In this document: positions 37,934 to 46,546 of the stretch, in pieces
Layout: every line of letters begins with the position of its first letter
Position numbering within the stretch: the first letter of the stretch is position 1
Assembly (NCBI GenBank): GCA_903907905.1
Contig: CAIVPX010000120.1
Coordinates: 62,001-126,000 of the forward strand
Direction of reading: 5' to 3'
Source of the DNA: an uncultured bacterium
GTDB lineage: Bacteria > Pseudomonadota > Gammaproteobacteria > Burkholderiales > Burkholderiaceae_E
Length of the DNA: 64,000 bases
Program-made: the position numbers and the translations under genes
The notes under the pieces: model-generated
The model's database searches: none
What the model was told of the DNA's origin: nothing
Seen by the model: the letters and a program-made list of their open reading frames with translations, nothing else

Positions 37934-39598
37934 ATGGCCCAGTACGTTTACACGATGAATCGCGTCGGCAAGATCGTTCCGCCGAAGCGCCAGATTCTCA
38001 AGGATATTTCGCTTTCGTTCTTTCCCGGTGCCAAGATCGGCGTTTTGGGTTTGAACGGCTCGGGCAAGTCTACGCTCCTGCGCATCATGGCGGGGGTTGA
38101 TAAGGACATCGAGGGCGATGCAGTGCCCATGCCGGGCATCCGCATCGGATACCTGCCGCAGGAGCCCGAGTTGCGCGCCGAGAGCACGGTGCGCGAGTCG
38201 GTCGAGGAGGGCCTGGGCGAGGTCATGGAGGCCCGCAAGCGTCTCGACGAAATCTATGCAGCCTACGCCGAGCCCGATGCCGATTTCGACACGCTGGCGG
38301 CGGACCAGGCCAAATACGAGGCCATTCTCGCGACTGCGGGTACCGATACCGAGCACCAGATGGAAATTGCCGCCGACGCGCTGCGTCTGCCGCCCTGGGA
38401 CGCCGTCATTGGCAAGCTCTCGGGGGGCGAAAAGCGCCGGGTTGCGCTGTGTCGTCTGCTGCTCTCCAAGCCTGACATGCTGCTGCTTGACGAGCCGACC
38501 AACCACCTTGATGCGGAAAGTGTCGAGTGGCTCGAGCAGTTTTTGCAGCGTTTCCCCGGCACCGTCGTGGCGGTCACCCACGATCGCTACTTCCTCGACA
38601 ATGCAGCCGAGTGGATTCTCGAACTTGACCGCGGCTATGGCATCCCCTGGAAGGGCAACTACAGCTCCTGGCTCGAGCAGAAGGAGCAGCGTCTCGAAAC
38701 CGAGGCCAAGCAGGAAGCCGCCCGCATCAAGACCATGAAGGCCGAGCTCGAGTGGGTCAGGCAAAACCCCAAGGGTCGGCAGGCCAAAAGCAAGGCGCGT
38801 CTGGCACGCTTCGAGGAGTTGAGCTCCTACGAACACCAGCAGCGCAACGAAACCCAGGAAATCTTCATTCCGGTGGCCGAGCGACTGGGCAACGAGGTGA
38901 TCGAGTTCAAGGGCGTCACCAAGGCCTTTGGCGATCGTCTGCTCATGGACAAGCTGAGCTTCAAGGTGCCGCCTGGGGCCATCGTCGGCATCATCGGCCC
39001 CAACGGCGCGGGCAAATCGACGCTCTTTCGCATGCTCAACGGTCTGGAAAAGCCCGATGCCGGCGAGGTCGAAGTCGGCAAGACGGTCCAACTGGCCTGG
39101 GTCGACCAGGGGCGGGACGCCCTGCCCAACGACAAGACGGTGTGGGAAGCGATCTCCGGCGGCTCCGATCTCATTACCGTGGGCAAGTTCGAGATGCCCT
39201 CTCGGGCCTACATCGGGCGCTTCAATTTCAAGGGCGCAGACCAACAGAAGGTGGTGGGCAAGCTCTCGGGCGGCGAGCGCGGTCGCCTGCATCTTGCCAA
39301 GACGCTCTGCTCCGGCGGCAACGTGCTGCTGCTCGATGAGCCCTCGAACGACCTTGATGTCGAGACGCTGCGCGCGCTGGAAGACGCGCTGCTCGAGTTC
39401 GCGGGCTGCGTGATGGTCATTTCACACGATCGCTGGTTCCTCGACCGGATCGCCACGCATATTCTGGCGGCCGAGGGCGATTCGCAGTGGCTGTTCTTTG
39501 ACGGAAACTACCAGGAATACGAGGCTGACAAGAAACGCCGACTGGGTGAGGACGGGGCGCGGCCGACGCGCATTCGCTACAAGCCGATCGCGCGCTGA
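37934..39598 (+). CDS. ettA: Energy-dependent translational throttle protein EttA
   Basis: 554 residues, the ABC-F family member that binds the ribosomal E site and gates entry into elongation at low energy. Two ABC domains: Walker A GLNGSGKS and GPNGAGKS, signatures LSGGEKRRVALCR and LSGGERGRLHLAK, Walker B LLLDEPTNHLD and LLLDEPSNDLD; the P-site tRNA interaction linker lies between them (about residues 240-320). The start MAQYVYTMNRVGKIVPPKR is characteristic. Confidence 0.95.
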   Translation: MAQYVYTMNRVGKIVPPKRQILKDISLSFFPGAKIGVLGLNGSGKSTLLRIMAGVDKDIEGDAVPMPGIRIGYLPQEPELRAESTVRESVEEGLGEVMEARKRLDEIYAAYAEPDADFDTLAADQAKYEAILATAGTDTEHQMEIAADALRLPPWDAVIGKLSGGEKRRVALCRLLLSKPDMLLLDEPTNHLDAESVEWLEQFLQRFPGTVVAVTHDRYFLDNAAEWILELDRGYGIPWKGNYSSWLEQKEQRLETEAKQEAARIKTMKAELEWVRQNPKGRQAKSKARLARFEELSSYEHQQRNETQEIFIPVAERLGNEVIEFKGVTKAFGDRLLMDKLSFKVPPGAIVGIIGPNGAGKSTLFRMLNGLEKPDAGEVEVGKTVQLAWVDQGRDALPNDKTVWEAISGGSDLITVGKFEMPSRAYIGRFNFKGADQQKVVGKLSGGERGRLHLAKTLCSGGNVLLLDEPSNDLDVETLRALEDALLEFAGCVMVISHDRWFLDRIATHILAAEGDSQWLFFDGNYQEYEADKKRRLGEDGARPTRIRYKPIAR

Positions 39599-39631
39599 GT
39601 CCGGCCCGCCGGGGGCGAACCGCCTCAGCGC
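39592..39631. terminator. Possible bidirectional terminator between ettA and the cupin gene
   Basis: GCGCTGAG (39592-39599) and CTCAGCGC (39624-39631) are perfect inverted repeats across the convergent 3' ends, each containing a stop codon. The loop is 24 bases and itself GC-rich (GGCCCGCCGGG); no T-run. Speculative. Confidence 0.3.
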
Positions 39632-39939
39632 AGTTCTACCTCCAGGAACCAGAACTCGTAGTCGTTGGCGTTGATCACGTTGTGGTCAATGCCGGCATGC
39701 CGGTAGTAGGGCACGCCGGCCTTCAGTTCGGCAATGTGGCTCTGCCCGTCCGGCGTGTCGATGCGCAGCCTGCCATCGAGCATCGGCACCACCATGTAGT
39801 CCATTTCGTGCACATGGCGGCCCGTTTCGGCGCCCGGCGCAAAGCGCCACTCGGTGGTACGCAACCTTTCGTTGTCGATGAACACGGTGGGCAGGGCTCG
39901 TCGAGGGTCGTCATGCTTCGGATCGGATTCGTGGCTCAT
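39625..39939 (-). CDS. Small single-domain cupin
   Basis: 104 residues from ATG 39939, which has GAGGAAG upstream. One cupin barrel with metal-type motif GRHVHEMDYMVVPMLDGRLRI and a second motif around YYRHAGIDHNVIN. Small cupins act as isomerases, lyases or dioxygenase-like enzymes, or bind ligands. Last gene of a minus-strand group with the flavin oxidoreductase, at the edge of the catabolic island, and possibly a component of that pathway. Confidence 0.82.
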   Translation of the reverse strand: MSHESDPKHDDPRRALPTVFIDNERLRTTEWRFAPGAETGRHVHEMDYMVVPMLDGRLRIDTPDGQSHIAELKAGVPYYRHAGIDHNVINANDYEFWFLEVELR

Positions 39940-39986
39940 GGCGCTCTTCCTCGTTGCGGCCCGCATGGCGGGCCTGTCGCGGGCGC

Positions 39987-40307
39987 TCAGCGCGGCGCCC
40001 GGCCCGCATTGTCAAGCCAGCCCAGCAATTCGGCCAGACGGCCGCAGACCCAGTCCATTTCGCCATCGGTGAGCGACAGGCCTGTTTGCGGCAGCCCCTC
40101 GCGAATTTTGCCGAGGACGTCGGACTCGGTGATGCCGAGCGACCACAATTGCGTCTGCGCGGGCTCGCACAGCATCTGGGCCAGGTCCTCGCACAACTCG
40201 TGTCGCTCCAGCATGTCGGCGCGAGACAGGCTCGGGCGAACGCGTCCGGGCTCAATGTAGAGCGCCACGAAGGCGGGAGGCAGCATCCGTTGGCTGTCGT
40301 CATCCAT
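39987..40307 (-). CDS. Conserved hypothetical protein, about 106 residues
   Basis: Predicted helical soluble protein with conserved-looking stretches PPAFVALYIEPGRVRPS, RHELCEDLAQML and LGITESDVL. It resembles a small uncharacterised family common in Burkholderiales that is sometimes labelled 'ATPase with chaperone activity' without visible ATPase motifs; here there is no P-loop. Start either ATG 40307 or 40316. Lies between the oxidoreductase and the cupin on the same strand. Confidence 0.7.
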   Translation of the reverse strand: MDDDSQRMLPPAFVALYIEPGRVRPSLSRADMLERHELCEDLAQMLCEPAQTQLWSLGITESDVLGKIREGLPQTGLSLTDGEMDWVCGRLAELLGWLDNAGRAPR

Positions 40308-40365
40308 CAGGCACAAAGCCCCTGGACGAGGGCGCTCGCGCCGTGCCCGGTGATGCCTGAGTTCA

Positions 40366-42360
40366 TCAGACCGCCATTCCCGCTGCGTGCCCTTCTGCGG
40401 TGGCCATCATCAGGTCGCGAGGCGAGCGGCAGTCGCCGATGCGGCGAACCCGAACGCCCGCGGCGTCGAGTCGGGCATGGAGTTCGCGCGCCTCGGGCGC
40501 GCGCGGTGTGGCATAGGCGAGCAAGGACACCTGACTGATCGAGCCGCGCGCACCGGAGTAGACCTGTTCGTACTCGATGACGCCCTCTTCGAAGCCGTCC
40601 CCCAGCACCGGTTCAACCAGCCGGATGATTTCAATCCCTTTTTGTGAGAGCCGCCGCAGGATGCCCTGCCGGGCCACGATCCAAAGATCTTCGGCAATCG
40701 AGTCGCGAGGGGTGAGCAGCACCACCCGGTCGAAGAGGGCATGCAGACGTTCGGCGGCCGCGTAGGTGCCATCGGTGTGATCCATGTCGTAGAGGACCGC
40801 GCAGCCCGGTTGGCGCGACTTGAGGTCGACCAGGTCCCACATCACCGTATCGAGGTCGCTGACGACGCCGGATTCGTGCAGTTCGGCGGGCAGCCAGGCC
40901 GGCCGGATCATGCGTCCGCCGGCTGCGAGGATGACCTCGTCGGGCTTGAGGGCGAGGATGCTGTCTGCGTCGGCCTCCGCACCCAGTTCGAAGCGGGCGC
41001 CGGCGCGCAGGGCTGCCGGGTATTGGTAGTCGGCGATGCTGGTAATGGTTTCACCGCCCGGCAGCAGCGCGCGCAGCCGGGTCTTGCCTCCCACCGAAGG
41101 CGAGCGGCTGAACACGGTCACCTCGTGGCCGCGTGCGGCTGCCACCCACGCTGCCTCCAGTCCGGCCACCCCCGCGCCCACCACGACGATACGGCGCCGG
41201 GTGGCGGCCCTGGCGGGTTTGAAGTCGGCTTCTTCGGCCTGGCCAACACGCGGGTTGTTGACGCAACGCAGCGCCGAGTGATGCAGCGTGCCGTAGCCCC
41301 AGCAGGTGTTGCAGGAGAGGCAGTAGCGAAGGTCGTGGCTGCGGCCGCTGGTGGCCTTGTTGAACCAGGCCGGATCGGCCAGCAAGGCCCGTCCCAGGCC
41401 CAGTAGCTCGGCTTCGCCCCGCGCCACGATGCCCTCGGCTTCCGCCGGGTCGGTCACGCGTCCGAGCGCCATCAGCGGCGTGCCATTGACCGAGGGCCGG
41501 AGGCGGCGCGTCAGCTCCGCATAGGGCAGGGTCGGACCGTAGCGGTCGGGGATGTGCAACTCGAGGGAGCGGGCGTGGCTGCCCATCGCAAAGCAGACGT
41601 AATCGGCGATGCGAGGGGCCGTGAGCAGCCGGGCGATGGCGGCCGCCTCATCGGCGTCGATGCCGCCCGGGACGCCATCGTGACCGGGGATCTTGAGGCC
41701 GATGATGAAGTCGGTGCCGCAGAGCTGTCGCAGGGCGGCGATCAGCTCTGCGACGAAGCGGCTGCGTCCCTCACGGCTACCGCCGTACTCGTCTTCGCGA
41801 ATGTTGGACGCCGGGGACATGAACTGATGAAAGAGGTGCCCATGCCCCGCCGACAGCTCAACGCCCGAGAAGCCGCAGCGCTTGAGGTGAAGGGCCGACT
41901 CGGCGAACTGGCTGACTGCGTCACGCACTTCGGCCGTGGTGAGCGTGTGGGCGATGGTCCAGCTCATGTCGTCGGGCAGGGGGGAGGGCCCGATGGACTG
42001 GGGCGATCGCCCTGGCGCGTGCCGGCCGCGTCCGGAGTCCTGAATTTGACCAAGCAGGCGGCAATCGAGCGACTCGACCGCATCGGCCCAGCGCTTGAGG
42101 CCCTCCTCGCCCGCGCCATCGACGACCTGAACCCGGGGCAGACCTGCCTGCGAGCGCAGCATGCCCAGTGGCTCGGTGACGATCATGGCCGCACCACCCC
42201 GAGCGCGATTGACACAGTAGTGGATCATGGGATCGGTCACCTTGCCGCCCACCTGTTGACGCAGGGACATGGAGGCGTGCACCACGCGGTTGCGCAGGCT
42301 TCGCCCGGCGAGGCTGAAGGACGCTCGCATCGCTGGAAATTGGTCGTGTTGCACCGTCAT
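40366..42360 (-). CDS. NADH:flavin oxidoreductase / 2,4-dienoyl-CoA reductase-like enzyme
   Basis: 664 residues from ATG 42360. N-terminal old-yellow-enzyme FMN barrel (catalytic region VELSAGHGHLFHQFMSPASNIREDEYGG), a 4Fe-4S cluster motif (YCLSCNTCWG ... CVNNPRVG) and C-terminal FAD/NAD(P) domains (IVVVGAGVAGLEAAW). Architecture of FadH, trimethylamine dehydrogenase and related enzymes. It reduces an activated C=C bond or demethylates amines. Divergent from the first binding-protein gene, suggesting it belongs to the same catabolic island. Upstream open frame (to 42636) has no conserved sequence. Confidence 0.9.
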   Translation of the reverse strand: MTVQHDQFPAMRASFSLAGRSLRNRVVHASMSLRQQVGGKVTDPMIHYCVNRARGGAAMIVTEPLGMLRSQAGLPRVQVVDGAGEEGLKRWADAVESLDCRLLGQIQDSGRGRHAPGRSPQSIGPSPLPDDMSWTIAHTLTTAEVRDAVSQFAESALHLKRCGFSGVELSAGHGHLFHQFMSPASNIREDEYGGSREGRSRFVAELIAALRQLCGTDFIIGLKIPGHDGVPGGIDADEAAAIARLLTAPRIADYVCFAMGSHARSLELHIPDRYGPTLPYAELTRRLRPSVNGTPLMALGRVTDPAEAEGIVARGEAELLGLGRALLADPAWFNKATSGRSHDLRYCLSCNTCWGYGTLHHSALRCVNNPRVGQAEEADFKPARAATRRRIVVVGAGVAGLEAAWVAAARGHEVTVFSRSPSVGGKTRLRALLPGGETITSIADYQYPAALRAGARFELGAEADADSILALKPDEVILAAGGRMIRPAWLPAELHESGVVSDLDTVMWDLVDLKSRQPGCAVLYDMDHTDGTYAAAERLHALFDRVVLLTPRDSIAEDLWIVARQGILRRLSQKGIEIIRLVEPVLGDGFEEGVIEYEQVYSGARGSISQVSLLAYATPRAPEARELHARLDAAGVRVRRIGDCRSPRDLMMATAEGHAAGMAV

Positions 42361-42717
42361 GGCCTGCCCCCCGATCGCCGGTGTGTGCTTGTCGTGACGA
42401 CAGCGCTGAGAATCCGCCCGGATGGTGCCCATGATACCGGCGCATCCGGCCGTGGCCGTACCGATTGCTGGGGAAGCGGGGGGGGCGGGGTGTGCGGCCG
42501 GCGCGATGGTCACGCGCCAGTCGCCTGCTTCTGGTGCGTTGCGCACCCGCACGGGGGCGTGTCGCACGAAGCGGGGTCGGCAAGGTGCCCTCCGATCCGC
42601 CCGCCCCTGACCAGAGCGCTGGCATGCCCCGTGCATGGCGAAGGCCCGTCAAGCGCCAAGGGGACGGTTTGAACGTCAAGCCTGTGGCGCAAAACGCTCC
42701 TACTAGCCGCCACAGGA
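42361..42717. promoter_or_regulatory. Divergent control region (357 bases) of the catabolic island
   Basis: Very GC-rich, no supported gene; open frames on both strands lack family features. It contains a G8 tract near 42480, a TTGA-ACG-TCAA palindrome at 42669-42679, repeated GTCAAGC words and the inverted repeat at 42681-42716. Promoters for both the oxidoreductase and binding-protein genes must lie here, but I could not pick clear -35/-10 pairs. Confidence 0.5.
42681..42716 (+). promoter_or_regulatory. Inverted repeat covering the ribosome-binding site of the first binding-protein gene
   Basis: CCTGTGGCG (42681-42689) and CGCCACAGG (42708-42716) form a perfect 9-bp stem with an 18-base loop. 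The right arm includes the CAGG of the only Shine-Dalgarno sequence (CAGGA, 42713-42717) of the downstream gene. In mRNA this would sequester the site; as DNA it could be an operator. Confidence 0.55.
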
Positions 42718-42726
42718 ATGCCCGAC

Positions 42727-43869
42727 ATGATGGACCGCCCCTTGCCCCAGTTCGACAGCGCAGCCTGCAAGGATCGCCTTGCCGAGGCCGAACCGCTCCA
42801 GTCAGTCCAACCCTCGCCGCCGCGTCGCGCCTGGCTGCGTGCGAGCGGAGCAGGGCTTGCTAGCATGGCGCTGCCGGCCTGGGCGCCGGCGCTCGCACAA
42901 TCCCAGGATGTGACCACGATTCGCTTCGTGCTCGACTGGAAGCTGCAGGGGGTCCACGCCTGGTACTACCTTGCTCAGGATCGCGGCTACTTTGCCGCCG
43001 AAAAGATCGAGCTCACCATTGACCAGGGTGATGGCTCGGCCGCCACGGTGACCAAGATCATGTCCGGCACCTATCAGGCGGGTTTTGGCGACATCAACGC
43101 CATCGTGCAGAACGCGGCCGCGCGCCCGGGAGCGGCGCCCGTCATGGTCTACATGATCTACGACCGCACACCCTTCGCGCTGATGACGAAGGCATCAGGG
43201 CCGATCCGCAGTTTGAAAGACCTCGAGGGCAAGACGCTGGGGTCGCCGGCCAACGGCGCTGCCATGAAGATGTTCCCGGTGCTGGCGGAACTCGCCGGGG
43301 TCGATGACAAGAAGGTCAAGTGGCTCAACATGGCGCCCAATCTTCAGGAGCAGATGCTGCTGCAGGGCCAGGTGGATGTCTCGGCGGTGTTTTCGGTGAC
43401 CAGTTACATGAACCTCGTGGCCCAGCGACTCGACCCAGACAAGGACATCCGCTGGTTTCACTACGCGGACGCCGGCATTGACCTCTACAGCAACGGCGTG
43501 ATGGTCTCGGCTGCGCTGGCGAAGGACAAGCCGCAGGCGGTTGCAGGACTGGTGCGCGCCATCCACAAGGGCGTGCGTGACACCGTGGCCGACCCTGATG
43601 CCGCGATCGAAGCTCTGGCCAAGCGCGAGCCCCTGATCAACAAGGAGATCGAGAAGCGCCGACTGATGTACGCCCTGCGGACGGTGGTGCTCACGCCCGA
43701 GGCGGGCCGTGCCGGGGTGGGCGATGTGTCGGATGAGCGCCTCAAGCGATCCATCAGCCAGCTCTCGAAGGCGTTCGAACTGGCCCGTGAGCCCGCCCCC
43801 GCTGAAATCTTTGATCGCCGGTTTTTGCCGCCGGCTGCCGAGCGCCGTTTGAGTCTGAAGGGGGCCTGA
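42727..43869 (+). CDS. NMT1/THI5-like ABC transporter substrate-binding protein (copy 1)
   Basis: 380 residues from ATG 42727, nine bases after CAGGA (ATG 42718 would have none). A long leader ends in a Tat-like signal (PPRRAWLRASGAGLASMALP ... ALAQ), followed by the NMT1/SsuA fold: IRFVLDWKLQGVHAWYYLAQ, GYFAAEKIELTIDQGDGS, AGFGDINAIVQ, LKDLEGKTLGSPAN. This family binds pyrimidine-like, sulfonate or related compounds in the periplasm. Strongly similar along its length to the product of 47476-48534. Confidence 0.9.
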   Translation: MMDRPLPQFDSAACKDRLAEAEPLQSVQPSPPRRAWLRASGAGLASMALPAWAPALAQSQDVTTIRFVLDWKLQGVHAWYYLAQDRGYFAAEKIELTIDQGDGSAATVTKIMSGTYQAGFGDINAIVQNAAARPGAAPVMVYMIYDRTPFALMTKASGPIRSLKDLEGKTLGSPANGAAMKMFPVLAELAGVDDKKVKWLNMAPNLQEQMLLQGQVDVSAVFSVTSYMNLVAQRLDPDKDIRWFHYADAGIDLYSNGVMVSAALAKDKPQAVAGLVRAIHKGVRDTVADPDAAIEALAKREPLINKEIEKRRLMYALRTVVLTPEAGRAGVGDVSDERLKRSISQLSKAFELAREPAPAEIFDRRFLPPAAERRLSLKGA

Positions 43870-43943
43870 GTGCAGATCACCTGGATACACGCGGCGCCCG
43901 CTGGGTCGGGTCGTTCGCCTGAGCCGTGCCGGGGAGCGGCGGC

Positions 43944-45497
43944 GTGAGCGCTTCGATGCTGGACGCCGCGTGGGTGCTCTGTCGCCCCGGACGGGAGCGG
44001 GCGCTGAGTGAGGCGACGCTGAGCTGGTCCGGCCCGCGCATCGAGGCAGTCACGGCCCCGACATCGCCACGGCCATCGCCGTCAGGGCCGCGGCCGTCCC
44101 CGTTGGATGTCGGGTCCGTGCCCCGCGAGCAGCGGCTGATCGTGCCGGCGCTCGCCAATGCGCACGATCATGCCCGCACGTTTCGCTCGAGCACCCTGGG
44201 CGGCACGGGTTTGCCGCTCGAGGGATGGCTGCCTTTGCTGGGCTTGCTGCCCGGCGTCGACCCCTACCTGGCTGCGGCCACCTCGTTTGCCCGCTCGGTG
44301 AGGCAGGGCGCCACCGCGGTGATGGTCCACTACACGCGGGTGCAGGGGACGGTCGATCCCGTCGAGGAGGCAATGCGCGTCGCGCGTGCCGCGCGTGATG
44401 TCGGGGTCCGAATCGGTCTGGCGGTGTCGATGCGCGACCGTCACGGTCTGGCCTATGGCCCGGACGCGCGCGTGCTCGAGCACTTGCGTCCGTCGATTCG
44501 GCAGGCCGTGGCGCAACGCTTGTCCGCGCCTGCGCTGCCGCCCGCCGTGCAGCTCGAGCGAGCGTCCGGCATCGCCCGCGCCATCGAGTCTTCGCCGGAC
44601 CTGTCGGAGCATGTCACGGTGCAGTTCGGGCCGACCGGCGTGCAGTGGTGCTCGCCCGAGTTGCTGGCCGCCATTGCGCAGGCGAGCGCCGAGCAGAATC
44701 GACCGGTGCACATGCACCTGTTCGAGACCCGGTACCAGAGAGACTGGGCCGATCGGGTCTTTCCACAGGGCATGGTCCGCTTTCTTGACGAGATCGGCCT
44801 GTTGTCACCGCGTCTGACCCTGGCTCATGGCACCTGGGCTCGGGCGGATGAGCTCGAATTGCTGGCCGAGCGCGGCGTGACCCTTGCCGTGAATACCAGT
44901 TCCAACCTGCACCTGCGCTCAGGCATTGCGCCGCTTGGGGCCATGCTCGCCGCCGGATGCCGCGTGGCCATGGGCCTGGATGGGCTTGCCTTCGATGAGG
45001 ATGACGATGCGCTTCGCGAGATGCGGCTAACCGGGGCGCTGCATCGGGGTACCGGCTACGAGCTTGCGCTGACGGACGCCAGCCTGTGGGCGTTTGCATC
45101 CGAGACCGGACGCCGGTCGACGCTCGGACAAGCGCGGGATGAGGCCGTGCCTGGCGGCTCGCTCGAGGCGGGTCGGGCGGCGGACTTTTTGGTCTTGAAC
45201 ATGAACCGTCTTGATGAAGACTTCGGCCTGATCCCGGGCGTCGATCCGGCCATGGCGCTGATGGCGAGAGGCCAGGCGGGTCATATCGGGGCGGTCGTCG
45301 GCTCGGGCAGGGTGCTGGTGCGCGACGGCCGGGTGCTGGGGGTGCAGGAGGACGAACTGAAACGAGCCCTGCATGAGGCTACTCGCAGCGCCATCGCGGC
45401 TGACAGCGGCTGGGCGATTTGGCGCGACACCTTGCGCGACTTCACTGAAGATCTCGGCCCCTTTTATCGCAAAAAGCTTTTTCTGGATTGCTGCTGA
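43944..45497 (+). CDS. TRZ/ATZ-type amidohydrolase (aminohydrolase family)
   Basis: 517 residues from GTG 43944 (GGGGAG seven bases before). Metal ligands of the cytosine-deaminase/chlorohydrolase superfamily: ANAHDHAR (His74, His76), HMHLFET, LAHGTWA and GLDGLAFDED. Typically removes an amino or chloro group from a heteroaromatic ring. A Ser/Pro-rich insert occupies residues 41-53. It follows the binding-protein gene by 74 bases. Candidate substrates are aminopyrimidines, guanine-like or aminotriazine rings; none can be assigned. Confidence 0.85.
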   Translation: MSASMLDAAWVLCRPGRERALSEATLSWSGPRIEAVTAPTSPRPSPSGPRPSPLDVGSVPREQRLIVPALANAHDHARTFRSSTLGGTGLPLEGWLPLLGLLPGVDPYLAAATSFARSVRQGATAVMVHYTRVQGTVDPVEEAMRVARAARDVGVRIGLAVSMRDRHGLAYGPDARVLEHLRPSIRQAVAQRLSAPALPPAVQLERASGIARAIESSPDLSEHVTVQFGPTGVQWCSPELLAAIAQASAEQNRPVHMHLFETRYQRDWADRVFPQGMVRFLDEIGLLSPRLTLAHGTWARADELELLAERGVTLAVNTSSNLHLRSGIAPLGAMLAAGCRVAMGLDGLAFDEDDDALREMRLTGALHRGTGYELALTDASLWAFASETGRRSTLGQARDEAVPGGSLEAGRAADFLVLNMNRLDEDFGLIPGVDPAMALMARGQAGHIGAVVGSGRVLVRDGRVLGVQEDELKRALHEATRSAIAADSGWAIWRDTLRDFTEDLGPFYRKKLFLDCC

Positions 45498-45517
45498 CCG
45501 GGGAGGCTCGACGCTAC

Positions 45518-46447
45518 TCAGAGGTCAGTGGCGTCATGCGTAGTCTCTGCTCCGGGCAGCCCCGGAAGTCGAAGCTCGAGGTGACGGGCGAAGGCCGAGG
45601 CGATGACGGGCAAGGCCCGGTCGCGCAGGTGAGCCAGCACCAGCTGGCCCTTGGGAAACCCCCGGTCTTCGATCTCGCGGTAGACCAGTTGCTCACCATC
45701 GCTGACCGCGCCCAGCTCGATCTGAAAGGAGAGCGCGTGGTCATGAATCAGGCAGCCGCGTAAAAATTCGAAGCTGTTGCTCTGCGTGACGGGTTGCAGG
45801 CGTAGCGAGCTGCGCGAGAGGTAGCGCTCGAGGAGCTGGCGTCCCCCCGTGTCGCGATCGGGCATCACGATCGGATAGTCAGCGCAACGCCGCAGTCGGA
45901 CCGGCCCTGCGTCGCGGGCCAGCGGGTGATCCCGATGCATCATGATCACCAGCTTTTGCTCGAATTCGGCCAGACGCGTCACCTCGGGCGTGGGCTCGAG
46001 GTTGAAGGTGAGTGTGAGGTCACTGTCGTAGTTTCGCAGGGCCTCCAGGGCCTGCTTGCGATCGCCGATCCGGACATCGAAGTCCACCAGCGGGTGTGAG
46101 CGCCGGAACGCCGCGATGGCCTCCGGCAGAAAAACCGGCGCGAGAGCCTGGCTGGCGATGACCCGCACCTGGCCCCGGCGCAGCCCCTTCAGATCTTCGA
46201 TTTCCGAGCGAACCTGATCGAGCGCTGCGTTGCGCTGCCGGATGTAGAGAATGAAGCGCTCGCCGGCCGAGGTCAGGCGCATGCCCCGTGGCAGTCGCTC
46301 GAAGATGGGCGTACCGAGTTCCTCTTCAATATCGAGCAGTCGCCGGTTCACGGCCGAGGCCGCCACGTGCAAGCGCTCGGCTGCCTGCCGGATGGAACCG
46401 CATCGCGCCACCTCGTCGACATATCGCAAAAAGCGCAGATGATTCAT
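45518..46447 (-). CDS. LysR-family transcriptional regulator
   Basis: 309 residues from ATG 46447 with AGGAGGG seven bases upstream. N-terminal winged HTH (MNHLRFLRYVDEVARCGSIRQAAERL shown in part, then VNRRLLDIEEELGTPIFERL) and an effector-binding domain. Divergent from the isochorismatase-fold gene over 99 bases, the classical LysR-target arrangement, so it probably controls the island. The ligand may be a pathway intermediate. Confidence 0.93.
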   Translation of the reverse strand: MNHLRFLRYVDEVARCGSIRQAAERLHVAASAVNRRLLDIEEELGTPIFERLPRGMRLTSAGERFILYIRQRNAALDQVRSEIEDLKGLRRGQVRVIASQALAPVFLPEAIAAFRRSHPLVDFDVRIGDRKQALEALRNYDSDLTLTFNLEPTPEVTRLAEFEQKLVIMMHRDHPLARDAGPVRLRRCADYPIVMPDRDTGGRQLLERYLSRSSLRLQPVTQSNSFEFLRGCLIHDHALSFQIELGAVSDGEQLVYREIEDRGFPKGQLVLAHLRDRALPVIASAFARHLELRLPGLPGAETTHDATDL

Positions 46448-46546
46448 CGGCGGCCCTCCTGACCGTTGCTGTTTCAGCATCACTATAGTCGTAAAAAAGA
46501 ATCGCAAGGCAACGGTTTCTGGCATGTGTCCTGCGACACCCGGCGT
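46448..46546. promoter_or_regulatory. LysR-isochorismatase divergent promoter region
   Basis: 99 bases. Inverted repeat ACCGTTGC (46462-46469) / GCAACGGT (46509-46516) with 39 bases between. On the minus strand a -10-like TATAGT lies between the arms, in front of lysR. A local AT-rich patch (GTAAAAAAGAAT) fits a bent LysR site. Not proven. Confidence 0.4.

Noticed and set aside
41554-42672. 372-codon + strand frame opposite the flavin oxidoreductase
   Set aside because: Antisense shadow of FMN-domain coding, no recognisable fold.
42361-42717. Possible TPP riboswitch near the binding-protein gene (CTGAGA word at about 42403)
   Set aside because: The other conserved TPP elements (for example the GAACCTGATCTGG-like segment) are absent; only the hexamer matched.
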